Part shown: piece by piece, positions 25,001 to 33,328 of the stretch
How positions within the stretch are numbered: the stretch's first letter is position 1
How the letters are laid out: every line of letters begins with the position of its first letter
Source: Alphaproteobacteria bacterium
Lineage (GTDB): Bacteria; Pseudomonadota; Alphaproteobacteria; Micropepsales; Micropepsaceae
Assembly: GCA_019242395.1 (NCBI GenBank)
Contig: JAFAVP010000280.1
Span: 1-43,828, forward strand
Direction: 5' to 3'
DNA length: 43,828 nucleotides
Translations under genes and position numbers: made by a program
The notes under the pieces: model-generated
What the model was told of the DNA's origin: nothing
The model's database searches: none
What the model saw: the letters and a program-made list of their open reading frames with translations, nothing else

Positions 25001-25291
25001 GAACGTGAAGGTCAGCTGTCGGCCGCCGGCCGCGCGCATGTGCGCGCGCACTCGTTGCTGAAGGAGTTCCGGCAAACAGCCAAGCGGACCTTCCTTGAAG
25101 GATACGCGGAAGGGCGCGGCAAACCACTGAGCGAAAAAGAACAACGGCTGCTCACCGCCTTCCGCATCGAAAAGGCGGCCTATGAAATTGTCTATGAGGC
25201 AGCCAATCGGCCGGACTGGATCGATATTCCGCTACGCGGTCTCAGCCGGCTGATCGCGCGTCTCACGCCTGAGCTTCAGCATGCTGAATAA
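22025..25291 (+). CDS. treS: Trehalose synthase-maltokinase fusion (TreS-Mak)
   Basis: This 1088-residue protein joins two steps. Residues 1-560 are trehalose synthase (GH13_16), which interconverts trehalose and maltose. It opens with [21 protein letters not shown]-type sequence; the catalytic residues are D212 ([10 protein letters not shown]), E254 (LLAEANQWP) and D322 (FLRNHDELT). Residues 570-1088 are maltokinase (Mak/Pep2), which makes maltose-1-phosphate from maltose and ATP. It has RRWFQGK near 613, and the kinase catalytic motif H937-GD939-LHLGQV followed by the metal site D956 in IIDFEGEP. Both halves look intact. The fusion delivers substrate directly to GlgE. It starts on the last base of glgE and overlaps glgB by 11 nt. 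Confidence 0.95.
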   Translation: MPPRRAKSALKPNPLWYKDAVIYQVHVKSFYDSNGDGVGDFPGLIERLDYIAELGVNVIWLLPFYPSPRRDDGYDIAEYREVHPEYGTLADVRRLIEEAHARGIRIITELVINHTSDQHPWFQRARRAKSGSNYRNYYVWSDDDKKYSGTRIIFCDTEKSNWTWDDEAKAYYWHRFYSHQPDLNFDNPQVFRAVMSVMRFWLDMGVDGLRLDAVPYLVEREGTNNENLPETHAILKRMRKFIDEHYEDRMLLAEANQWPEDIQAYFGAAEGDECHMVFHFPLMPRMYMAVAQEDRFPITDIIRQTPDPPPKCQWAIFLRNHDELTLEMVTDRERDYLWNVYAADRRARLNLGIRRRLSPLLERDRRRIELMNSLLLTMPGTPIIYYGDEIGMGDNIHLGDRDGVRTPMQWSSDRNGGFSRADPAVLVLPPIMDPVYGYQAVNVEAQWRDPHSLLNWLRRMLVVRNKHHAFGRGSIRFLTPQNRKVLAYLREFEGKSILCVVNVSRAAQAVELDLHEFAGRTPVELLGGASFPLIGQLTYLLTLAPYGFYWFALSQEAQPPQWSTATLGPMLMEPRTFVLRTALAHALEGHNREILEREVLLSYIPQRRWFQGKNARIESVRVAAMAPLPGHEQDAVLADVEVASGETTNRYALPMAIAWEDEGACPFEAPLAFARARRGRRVGLLTDGFASARFARSILSNLARNASIPFGDGEIRFHAMPNTRLDVAPDAEIEWPRAEQSNSTCIVDRRAVIKLLRRVTEGIHPEAEMGRVLTERGFTGIAPMFGEVVRTNADGPSSALAIVQGFVANQGDGSAWTRELLARVIDEQSVAPDERNPFEAYEEFARVLGRRTGEMHAVLEQPTDDPDFAPEEANERTLQHWSQRAERQLVDAFAALEHYSGSEQSLVEDLVRRHDEIAHGVRTLLSEGRGALRTRIHGDLHLGQVLVAGSDVIIIDFEGEPVKPLAERRAKLSPMRDVAGMIRSFDYAAGIAEREGQLSAAGRAHVRAHSLLKEFRQTAKRTFLEGYAEGRGKPLSEKEQRLLTAFRIEKAAYEIVYEAANRPDWIDIPLRGLSRLIARLTPELQHAE

Positions 25292-27488
25292 GACTCCGCC
25301 CGGCCACCACCATGACGAGGTCGATCCTGCGCTCGTCGAAGCGCTGCTTCATGGTCGCTTGGCCGATCCGTTTGCCCTTCTAGGGCCGCACAACACGCCG
25401 AGCGGGCGCATCGTGCGCACCTTCCAGGCGGGCGCGGAGGCGGTTGAGGTGCTTGCCCGCAACAGCCACGAGCCGCTGGGTCATCTGACGCCGGTAAAGG
25501 GTGGACTGTTCAGCGGATTTGTTTCTTCGGGCGAGTCTTATCTCCTGCGTATTCACTGGCCCGCGGCCGTCCAGGAAACCGAGGACCCATACTCCTTCGG
25601 CCCCATTCTGGGAGATATGGACCTTCATCTGTTTGCCGAAGGCACGCATTGGCATCTCCCGGAGCGCTTCGGCTCCGCCGTCACGGAGATCGAAGGCGTA
25701 CAGGGGGTTCGCTTTGCGGTGTGGGCGCCGAACGCGCAGCGTGTCTCTGTGATCGGCGATTTCAATAGCTGGGATGGGCGTCGCCATCCCATGCGTCTGC
25801 GACATTCCGCAGGCGTGTGGGAGTTGTTCGTGCCGCGGCTCGCTGCTGGTGAGCGCTACAAATATGAGATCATCGGTGCGCATGGCGACGTTCTGCAGAA
25901 AGCAGATCCATTGGCGCGGGCCACCGAACGGCCGCCAGCCACAGCTTCCGTTGTGCCGCAGCCGTTCGAATTCCGCTGGAGCGACGCCGATTGGATGGAA
26001 CAGCGGGCCACGCGGCAGAAGCCGGACGCGCCAATCACGATTTATGAGCTGCATGCTGCGTCCTGGCTGAGGCCCGAAAACGACAGCACAGGCACGCTCG
26101 ACTGGATCGCGCTTGCGGAAAAGCTTGTCCCGTATCTAACTGACCTCGGTTTCACCCATGTCGAACTGATGCCCATTATGGAGCATCCGTTCGGCGGCTC
26201 GTGGGGTTACCAGCCGCTATCGCAATTTGCACCCAGTGCGCGCTTCGGGGAGCCGCATGAGTTCGCCCATTTCGTTGATGCCTGCCACCGCGCCGGTATC
26301 GGTGTCATCCTCGATTGGGTACCGGCGCATTTCCCGACAGACGCGTACGGTCTGGCGCGCTTTGACGGCACCCCCCTCTATGAACACGCCGATCCCCGTG
26401 AGGGCTATCACCACGACTGGAACACCTACATCTATAATCTCGGGCGGCGCGAGGTGGCAGGCTTCCTTCTTGCCAGCGCACTCTACTGGCTGGACACCTT
26501 CCACATCGATGGTCTGCGAGTGGATGCCGTGGCTTCCATGCTGTACCGCGACTATTCCCGCGCATCGAACGAGTGGATTCCCAACAAATATGGTGGCCGG
26601 GAAAATCTGGAATCCATCGATTTCCTGCGCCGGTTGAACACGCTGGTGGCAGAGCGCGCGCCGGGCGCCATCACCATCGCAGAGGAATCCACGGCCTGGC
26701 CCGGTGTTTCCGCGCCGGTGTCGGACGGCGGGCTTGGCTTCAGCTACAAATGGAACATGGGTTGGATGCACGACACGCTGCATTATGTGCACCAAGACTC
26801 CATCCATCGGAAATGGCACCACAACGAGATGACGTTCGGCCTGATGTACGCGTTTGCCGAAAAATTCATTCTCCCGCTCAGTCACGACGAAGTGGTGCAC
26901 GGCAAGGGATCGCTCTACGGTAAAATGCCCGGCGATGAATGGCAGAAGCTCGCGACATTGCGCGCCTATTTCGCCTTTATGTGGACCCATCCGGGCAAGA
27001 AGCTGCTGTTCATGGGCGGGGAGATCGGACAGATCCGTGAATGGAATCACGATGCGGAGGTGGATTGGTCCCTGCTTCAAACCCCGGCCCATGCGGGGCT
27101 GCAGCGCGCAGTGGGCGATCTCAACCGGCTTTATGTGCGGGAGCGAGCGCTGCACGCGGAGGACACAGAACCATCCGGCTTCTCATGGATCATCGGCGAT
27201 GACGCGGAAAACAGTGTCTTTGCTTACCAGCGGCAGGCAGCGGGCGCCGCTCCGGTGCTCGTCATATTGAATATGACGCCGGTACCGCGATCCAGTTACC
27301 GAGTGGGCGTCTCGCCGCCGGGAGTCTGGCGCGAAGTCCTGAACACCGATGCGGCGCTTTATGGTGGCAGCAACATGGGGAACACAGGCGGCGCACGCAC
27401 GCGCGCAGTTCCCGCGCATAGCCACCCGCATTCTCTCGAGTTGGTGCTGCCGCCGCTCGCCGCCCTAATCCTCAAGCACGAAGGCTAG
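25281..27488 (+). CDS. glgB: GlgB, 1,4-alpha-glucan branching enzyme
   Basis: This 735-residue GH13_9 enzyme cuts alpha-1,4 chains and rejoins them as alpha-1,6 branches. Domains are an N-terminal extra beta module (about 10-115), a CBM48 domain (about 120-225, [24 protein letters not shown]), the catalytic barrel and a C-terminal all-beta domain. Catalytic residues are D415 in [13 protein letters not shown] and E468 in [11 protein letters not shown] (53 apart, as in E. coli D405/E458), plus the transition-state Asp in [14 protein letters not shown]. Length matches the usual 730. The ATG lies 11 nt inside treS-mak, and the gene ends 1 nt before glgX. Here it would branch the GlgE product. Confidence 0.96.
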   Translation: MLNKTPPGHHHDEVDPALVEALLHGRLADPFALLGPHNTPSGRIVRTFQAGAEAVEVLARNSHEPLGHLTPVKGGLFSGFVSSGESYLLRIHWPAAVQETEDPYSFGPILGDMDLHLFAEGTHWHLPERFGSAVTEIEGVQGVRFAVWAPNAQRVSVIGDFNSWDGRRHPMRLRHSAGVWELFVPRLAAGERYKYEIIGAHGDVLQKADPLARATERPPATASVVPQPFEFRWSDADWMEQRATRQKPDAPITIYELHAASWLRPENDSTGTLDWIALAEKLVPYLTDLGFTHVELMPIMEHPFGGSWGYQPLSQFAPSARFGEPHEFAHFVDACHRAGIGVILDWVPAHFPTDAYGLARFDGTPLYEHADPREGYHHDWNTYIYNLGRREVAGFLLASALYWLDTFHIDGLRVDAVASMLYRDYSRASNEWIPNKYGGRENLESIDFLRRLNTLVAERAPGAITIAEESTAWPGVSAPVSDGGLGFSYKWNMGWMHDTLHYVHQDSIHRKWHHNEMTFGLMYAFAEKFILPLSHDEVVHGKGSLYGKMPGDEWQKLATLRAYFAFMWTHPGKKLLFMGGEIGQIREWNHDAEVDWSLLQTPAHAGLQRAVGDLNRLYVRERALHAEDTEPSGFSWIIGDDAENSVFAYQRQAAGAAPVLVILNMTPVPRSSYRVGVSPPGVWREVLNTDAALYGGSNMGNTGGARTRAVPAHSHPHSLELVLPPLAALILKHEG

Positions 27489-27489
27489 C

Positions 27490-29604
27490 ATGCCGAGCCT
27501 GCCGGATCGGCTGGAGGCCGGTAATCCTTACCCTTTGGGCGCAACCTGGAACGGGCTGGGCGTAAACTTTGCGGTCTTTTCGCGCCACGCAACACAGATG
27601 CAGCTGTGCGTGTTCGATTCATCCGGACGGCGGGAGCTGCACCGTTACGAGATGCCGGAGCATACGGACGAGGTCTGGCACGGCTATCTGCCCGATGCGA
27701 TGCCAGGGCTGGTTTATGGCTTTCGCGCCTATGGCCCTTACGAGCCGCAGAATGGACACCGGTTCAATCCGCACAAACTGCTGCTCGATCCGTACGCCAA
27801 AGGCCTGCTTGGCACATTACGCTGGACGGACGCTGCATATGGCTATCGAGTAAATTCGCCGCGCGCCGACCTAAGCTTCGATCGCCGCGACAGCGCGCCG
27901 GCCATGGTGAAGGGCGTTGTGGCACATGATGCCTTCCTTTGGGACGATGATCGCCGGCCGAACACGCAATGGTCTGACACGGTTATTTACGAAGCGCATG
28001 TTCGAGGGCTGACAAGGCTGCTGCAAGACGTGCGTCCGCCAGAACGGGGCACGTTCGCAGCCCTCGGTCATCCCGTGACGATAGAGCACCTGAAGAGAAT
28101 TGGAATCACGGCCATTGAGCTCATGCCGGTCCAAGCTTTTCTGCAAGACCGCGAACTGCTGCAGAGGAATCTGGTGAACTACTGGGGTTACAATACCCTC
28201 AGCTTTTTCACAGTCGAGCCGGGATATCTTTCAGCTGGCGATGCCGACGAGGCGCGCATTGCCATCCGGCGCTTGCACGCTGCTGGGATCGAGGTACTCC
28301 TCGACGTCGTCTACAATCACACCTGCGAAGCCGATCGCATGGGACCAACGCTCTGTTGGCGCGGGCTGGATAACGCAAGCTACTATCGCTTGGTGGACGA
28401 GGAACGCCGGTCCTACGTTAACGACACTGGCACCGGCAACACCCTCAACCTCACCAATCCCCGCGTGCTTCAAATGGTGATGGATTCGCTCCGTTACTGG
28501 GCGCGCTCGTTTCGCATAGACGGATTCCGCTTCGATCTGGGCGTGACATTGGGACGGGAGGCACACGGGTTCGATCCAGGAGCGGGCTTCTTCGATGCAC
28601 TGCGGCAGGATCCGGAGCTATCGCAACTGAAATTGATTTCCGAACCATGGGATATGGGCCCGGGAGGTTACCAACTCGGCCGCCACCCTCCCGGATTTGC
28701 AGAATGGAACGACCGCTATCGTGATACGGTGCGGCGCTACTGGCGCGGCGATCCGGGAATGCGCCCTGAGCTGGCCAGACGGCTTTCCGGGTCCGCAGAT
28801 CTGTTCGGGCGGGACGGCACGCGGAAACCGTGGGCCTCCATCAATTTCGTAGCAAGCCATGATGGCATGACGCTGGAGGATATCGTCTCCTACACGCATA
28901 AGCACAACGAGGAGAACGGGGAAAATAATGCAGACGGAACCAATGAAAATCACTCGTGCAATTGGGGCGTAGATGGGCCCACCAGCAATCCCTCAATCAC
29001 CGCTCGGCGCGAGCGGGTGAAGCGCTCCATGCTCGCGACCCTTCTATTTTCGGTTGGTACTCCGATGGTGCTGGGCGGCGACGAATGCGGGCGGACGCAG
29101 CGGGGCAACAACAATCCTTATTGTCAAGATAGCGAAGTTTCCTGGCTGGACTGGCAGGAGGCGCGTCGGCCCGACCGCTTAGCTCTGACCGCCTTTGTGG
29201 GACGGCTACTCCGAATTCGGCAAGATCACCCTGTGCTGCGAGCGCACGATTTTCCTCACGGCCAAATACAAACCGTTCCGGGAATTTTGGATATCGATTG
29301 GACGGACGAGCGCGGCGAACGGCTGACCCCCGAGGACTGGAATAATGAGGAAGGACGAGCTCTTGTTATGGCAGTTTCGGGAAACGGCACCCTGCAGCGG
29401 GAACTCTTGGCTTTGTTGATGAATGCGTCCGGCACCGCGCTCGACTTCCATCTTGCTGCTGATTGTTGTTGGGAAGTTCTTATCGACAGTGCTCACCCCG
29501 AAAGGATGCCGCACCCCGTTGAAGGCAAATCGTACCGTCTGAAGGAGCATGCGGCGGCGATAATCATTACCACTCTTGGAGAGCTTCAGGACACGCGCAA
29601 CTAA
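27490..29604 (+). CDS. glgX: GlgX, glycogen debranching enzyme
   Basis: This 704-residue GH13_11 isoamylase-type enzyme hydrolyses alpha-1,6 branches of limit-dextrins. It opens with GNPYPLGATWNGLGVNFAVFSRHA (N-terminal CBM48-like domain). The barrel has VYNHTCEADRMGPT, nucleophile D349 in DGFRFDLGVTLGR, acid E385 in LISEPWDMGPGGYQLG and the third Asp in FVASHDGMTLEDIVSYTHKHN. The HNEENGENNADGTNENHSCN stretch is typical of GlgX. It produces the linear oligosaccharides used by TreY and MalQ further down the operon. Its stop overlaps the treZ start by 1 nt (TAATG). Confidence 0.96.
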   Translation: MPSLPDRLEAGNPYPLGATWNGLGVNFAVFSRHATQMQLCVFDSSGRRELHRYEMPEHTDEVWHGYLPDAMPGLVYGFRAYGPYEPQNGHRFNPHKLLLDPYAKGLLGTLRWTDAAYGYRVNSPRADLSFDRRDSAPAMVKGVVAHDAFLWDDDRRPNTQWSDTVIYEAHVRGLTRLLQDVRPPERGTFAALGHPVTIEHLKRIGITAIELMPVQAFLQDRELLQRNLVNYWGYNTLSFFTVEPGYLSAGDADEARIAIRRLHAAGIEVLLDVVYNHTCEADRMGPTLCWRGLDNASYYRLVDEERRSYVNDTGTGNTLNLTNPRVLQMVMDSLRYWARSFRIDGFRFDLGVTLGREAHGFDPGAGFFDALRQDPELSQLKLISEPWDMGPGGYQLGRHPPGFAEWNDRYRDTVRRYWRGDPGMRPELARRLSGSADLFGRDGTRKPWASINFVASHDGMTLEDIVSYTHKHNEENGENNADGTNENHSCNWGVDGPTSNPSITARRERVKRSMLATLLFSVGTPMVLGGDECGRTQRGNNNPYCQDSEVSWLDWQEARRPDRLALTAFVGRLLRIRQDHPVLRAHDFPHGQIQTVPGILDIDWTDERGERLTPEDWNNEEGRALVMAVSGNGTLQRELLALLMNASGTALDFHLAADCCWEVLIDSAHPERMPHPVEGKSYRLKEHAAAIIITTLGELQDTRN

Positions 29605-31328
29605 TGCTGGCCCCTTCACGCTATCGCTTCGGGCCGCTGCTCGAGGGCGACACCCGTACTCGCTTTCGCCTATGGGCTCCTGGCGCGGATCGTGTGCTCT
29701 TGTGCACCGAAGGTGCCCCGGACATTATGATGTCTCCCACCGAGCGCGGATGGTACGAGGCAGACGTCGAATGCGGCCCCGGGACGCGCTATAGGTTCCG
29801 AATTGGCGAGATTTCTGTACCCGACCCGGCATCTCGCGCGCAGGCGGCCGACGTCCACAGTGCAAGCATAGTGATGGACGATCGATACTCGTGGAAGCAC
29901 GAGGACTGGAGAGGACGTCCGTGGGAAGAGGTCGTGCTGTACGAGCTCCATGCCGGGATAATGGGCGGGTTCTCCGGCGTTCAACAGCACCTCACGCGAC
30001 TCGCAGATATCGGCATTACCGCAATTGAGTTGATGCCGATTGCCGATTTTCCAGGTGCTCGGAACTGGGGCTACGATGGCGTTCTGCCGTTCGCGCCTGA
30101 TCGCGCTTACGGAACGCCAGACGAGCTGAGGGCCTTGATCGATGCCGCGCACGAGCGCGGCCTCATGGTTTTTCTCGATGTGGTCTACAACCACTTCGGC
30201 CCTGACGGAAATTATCTGCCTACATATGCACCGCAGTTCTTCGACCAGACCAAACATACACCGTGGGGCGCCGCTATAAATTTTGCGCAGCCGGAGGTTC
30301 GCCGGTTCTTCATCGAGAACGCGCTTTATTGGCTCGCAGATTTCCGTTTTGACGGCCTTCGCTTTGACGCTGTTCACGCCATTTGCGACGAATCCTTTCT
30401 GCCGGAACTTGCGCGCGAAATCCGTGAGCGCGTTACAGGGCGCCATATCCACTTGGTCCTGGAGAACGATGACAACGATACGAAGCTCTTACACTCTGGA
30501 TTCGATGCGCAATGGGACGACGATCTACACCATGTCTTTCATGTTCTTCTGACTGGCGAAAGCAGGGGCTACTACGAAGATTATGCAAACGACTCTTCAG
30601 CCAAGCTCGTTCGGGGGTTGATGGAAGGGTTTGTCTATCAAGGCGAACCCGCGTCATCTCGCGGCGGAGCCAGCCGGGGTCATCCGGCCACCGGGCTGAC
30701 TGCCACCTCCTTTGTGTCATTCCTCCAGAACCACGATCAGATTGGAAATCGCGCCTTTGGGGAGCGGTTGACGGTGCTCACCGATCCTAAAAAGCTTGAG
30801 GCATTGACAGCGCTTCAGTTACTCGCGCCTCAAATCCCCCTGATCTTCATGGGGGAAGAGAGCGGCGCCGCGGAACCGTTTCTGTATTTCACCGACCACC
30901 AGGATGAACAACTCGCTGCCGCAGTCCGTGATGGTAGGCGCCGGGAATTCGCGAGATTTCCGGAGTTCTCGGATCAACAAAAAAGGGCGCAAATTCCTGA
31001 CCCTAACGATGAAGGCACGTTCCACCGCTCTCGACCGTCGTTCAACAGCAACGAACGCACCTTCCTTTATAGAAGGTTGTTAGAGCTGCGCCGGAAGTGG
31101 CTGGTGCCAAGGCTGAAAGGGATTAGAGCGCAGGGAGGAGAGGTCATTGGACCAAAGGCTGTCGTGGCCAAATGGCGCTTCCAGGATGGAGGCTTGCTCA
31201 CCATCGCCTCTAACCTGGGTGACGCTACGGCGCTTGCCGTTATGCCGGACACGCAGCCTATATGGGGCAGCAGGCTGGACAAAGAGTTGCCGCCAGCGGA
31301 GACAGCCGTCTGGATTGAAAATCCGTGA
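29604..31328 (+). CDS. treZ: TreZ, maltooligosyltrehalose trehalohydrolase
   Basis: This 574-residue GH13_10 enzyme releases trehalose from maltooligosyltrehalose made by TreY. An N-terminal CBM48-like domain (residues 1-95, TRFRLWAPGADRVLLC) precedes the barrel, which starts VVLYELHAGIMGGFSGV. Active-site motifs are D255 in DGLRFDAVHAI, E287 in IHLVLENDDN and FLQNHDQIGNRAFGERL. The D/E positions nearly match Sulfolobus TreZ. MGEESGAAEPFLYFTDH is a TreZ hallmark. The gene begins on the last base of glgX and overlaps malQ by 4 nt. treZ and treY are separated by malQ rather than adjacent. Confidence 0.95.
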   Translation: MLAPSRYRFGPLLEGDTRTRFRLWAPGADRVLLCTEGAPDIMMSPTERGWYEADVECGPGTRYRFRIGEISVPDPASRAQAADVHSASIVMDDRYSWKHEDWRGRPWEEVVLYELHAGIMGGFSGVQQHLTRLADIGITAIELMPIADFPGARNWGYDGVLPFAPDRAYGTPDELRALIDAAHERGLMVFLDVVYNHFGPDGNYLPTYAPQFFDQTKHTPWGAAINFAQPEVRRFFIENALYWLADFRFDGLRFDAVHAICDESFLPELAREIRERVTGRHIHLVLENDDNDTKLLHSGFDAQWDDDLHHVFHVLLTGESRGYYEDYANDSSAKLVRGLMEGFVYQGEPASSRGGASRGHPATGLTATSFVSFLQNHDQIGNRAFGERLTVLTDPKKLEALTALQLLAPQIPLIFMGEESGAAEPFLYFTDHQDEQLAAAVRDGRRREFARFPEFSDQQKRAQIPDPNDEGTFHRSRPSFNSNERTFLYRRLLELRRKWLVPRLKGIRAQGGEVIGPKAVVAKWRFQDGGLLTIASNLGDATALAVMPDTQPIWGSRLDKELPPAETAVWIENP

Positions 31329-33328
31329 GCGATTTTGCGATTAGACAATTGGCGCGTTCCGCGGGGCTTCACGTCGAGTGGACCGACGCGAACGGCCGCC
31401 CGCAGGAAGTAGGGCTTGATACACTGCGGACAGTGCTCAAAGCACTGGGCTTCGCTGCAGAAACCGCGCAGGACGCCGCTGAGAGCCACCGGCGGCTGGA
31501 TACAGAGGCGAAGGCGGTTCCAAAGTTGATCGCCACATGCGGCTTTCAAACCGTGCATGCCGGCAACGCCAGGCGCGCACGCATAAAGATTCAGAATAGC
31601 GAATGGCAGGACATCGCGCTGGAGCCATTAAAGGTCGGCGGCGTATGCTTTCGAGCTCCAGATATCATCGGCTATCACGAACTGCAGCTTGATGACGCGG
31701 TACACATTCTAGCTGTGGCCCCGGCGCGCTGCTTCGGAATCTCGGACCTCGTTGGCGCGCGAAAACTGTCTGGCCTTGCCGTCCAGTTGTATTCGCTACG
31801 AGGAGGGCACAGTGCGCAATTCGGCGACTTCGCCGCGCTTGGCGAATTCGCGGAAGGTGCAGGACACCAGGGCGCTGAGGCGCTTGCCGTGAGTCCGACG
31901 CACGCCGGCTTCGGTGCTGAACCTGACGGCATCGCTCCTTATTCACCGTCTTCACGGTTCTTCATGGATCCCCTCTACGCGGATCTATCCGTAGCCGGGG
32001 CGGAGATTCCCGATGAACCGGACCCAGGTGACGATCTGATCGAATGGAGGCGGGCGCGCGCGCACAAATATGCGCAGTTGCGGAATGCCTATGAGCGGAT
32101 CGCGAATCGTCTGAAGGGCGACGTTTGCTTTTCGGAATTCTGCACGGAGGGCGGAGAGCGTTTGCGAAATCACGCCATCTTCGAAGCACTGGATACGCAT
32201 TTTCGAAAGCAAGGAAAACACTCATGGCGAGATTGGCCGCGCGGCTTTGACGGCCCTTCTGGTTCGGAAGTGAGGGCATTTTCGGAGCGCGAAGAAAGAG
32301 AGATCGAATATCAGCTTTTTCTCCAATGGATTACAGCGCTCAGCGCAGGAGAGGCGCAAGCTCGTGCCAAGAAAAAGATGTCAATCGGCATCATAGCAGA
32401 CATGGCTGTAGGGCTCTCACCGACTGGGAGCCACGCCTGGAGCGCGCCCCATGAGTTACTCGGGACCTTAAGCATCGGAGCGCCACCCGACACATTCAAT
32501 CCAGCGGGACAGGATTGGGGCCTCACCAATTTCTCCCCTAACGCGCTCAGAAGCACAGGTTTCGATAGCTTCATCCAGACGGTTCGCGCGGCCATGAAAT
32601 ATGCCGGCGGTGTCCGCATAGACCACGCAATGGGCTTGAGACGACTGTGGGTCATCCCAAACGGCGGCTCTCCCACAGATGGTGTGTACATCACCTATCC
32701 CCTCCCCAATCTGCTAAGGCTCATCGCCCTGGAGTCTTCTCTTCACCGGGCCATCGTCATTGGAGAGGATCTGGGTACCGTTCCGGAAGGTTTTCGCGCC
32801 CAGCTCTCTTCGGCCGGTATTTTGGGCATGCGCGTCATGTGGTTTGAACGCAATAAACAGGGTCAGTTCATCTCGCCAAAGCGGTGGGATTCACAAGCGG
32901 TCGCCCTGACCACTACGCACGATCTCCCGACCGTCGCCGGCTGGTGGCGCGAAAATGATCTCGATTGGGCTGTAAAGCTCAAGCGCAAGCTGCGGCTGGG
33001 AACTGCTGCTGCAGAGCGGAGGGCGCGCAAGCAGGATCGCCGTACCCTGTGGAACTGCTTTGCTGAAGCGGGATGTACCCGCGCTCCAGAGCCTGCGCGC
33101 GATGATCCTGAACCGGCGGTGGACGCAGCGTTGTCGTACGTTAGCCGCGCCTCATGTGTACTTGCCCTTGCCTCGGTTGAGGACATTTTAGCGTTGTCCG
33201 AGCAGCCGAACCTGCCGGGCACGATAGACGAACATCCCAATTGGAGGCGCCGCCTACCAAACGCTGAGATCTGGGGGAGCCCTAAGCTGCGGGAGCGGGT
33301 GAAGAAACTCACCGCACCGCGCCGATGA
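31325..33328 (+). CDS. malQ: MalQ, 4-alpha-glucanotransferase
   Basis: This 667-residue GH77 amylomaltase transfers glucan segments between oligosaccharides, lengthening short products that TreY or GlgX cannot use. GH77 motifs are LYSLRGGHSAQFGDFAAL (about 158-175), the catalytic D433 in GGVRIDHAMGLRRLWVIP, E481 in VIGEDLGTVPEGFR and the third Asp in LTTTHDLPTVAGWW. An N-terminal extension of about 140 residues beginning FAIRQLARSAGLHVEWTDANG is of the kind seen in MalQ rather than plant DPE1. It uses a GTG start within the 4-nt GTGA junction with treZ and ends in an ATGA overlap with treY. Confidence 0.95.
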   Translation: MSDFAIRQLARSAGLHVEWTDANGRPQEVGLDTLRTVLKALGFAAETAQDAAESHRRLDTEAKAVPKLIATCGFQTVHAGNARRARIKIQNSEWQDIALEPLKVGGVCFRAPDIIGYHELQLDDAVHILAVAPARCFGISDLVGARKLSGLAVQLYSLRGGHSAQFGDFAALGEFAEGAGHQGAEALAVSPTHAGFGAEPDGIAPYSPSSRFFMDPLYADLSVAGAEIPDEPDPGDDLIEWRRARAHKYAQLRNAYERIANRLKGDVCFSEFCTEGGERLRNHAIFEALDTHFRKQGKHSWRDWPRGFDGPSGSEVRAFSEREEREIEYQLFLQWITALSAGEAQARAKKKMSIGIIADMAVGLSPTGSHAWSAPHELLGTLSIGAPPDTFNPAGQDWGLTNFSPNALRSTGFDSFIQTVRAAMKYAGGVRIDHAMGLRRLWVIPNGGSPTDGVYITYPLPNLLRLIALESSLHRAIVIGEDLGTVPEGFRAQLSSAGILGMRVMWFERNKQGQFISPKRWDSQAVALTTTHDLPTVAGWWRENDLDWAVKLKRKLRLGTAAAERRARKQDRRTLWNCFAEAGCTRAPEPARDDPEPAVDAALSYVSRASCVLALASVEDILALSEQPNLPGTIDEHPNWRRRLPNAEIWGSPKLRERVKKLTAPRR

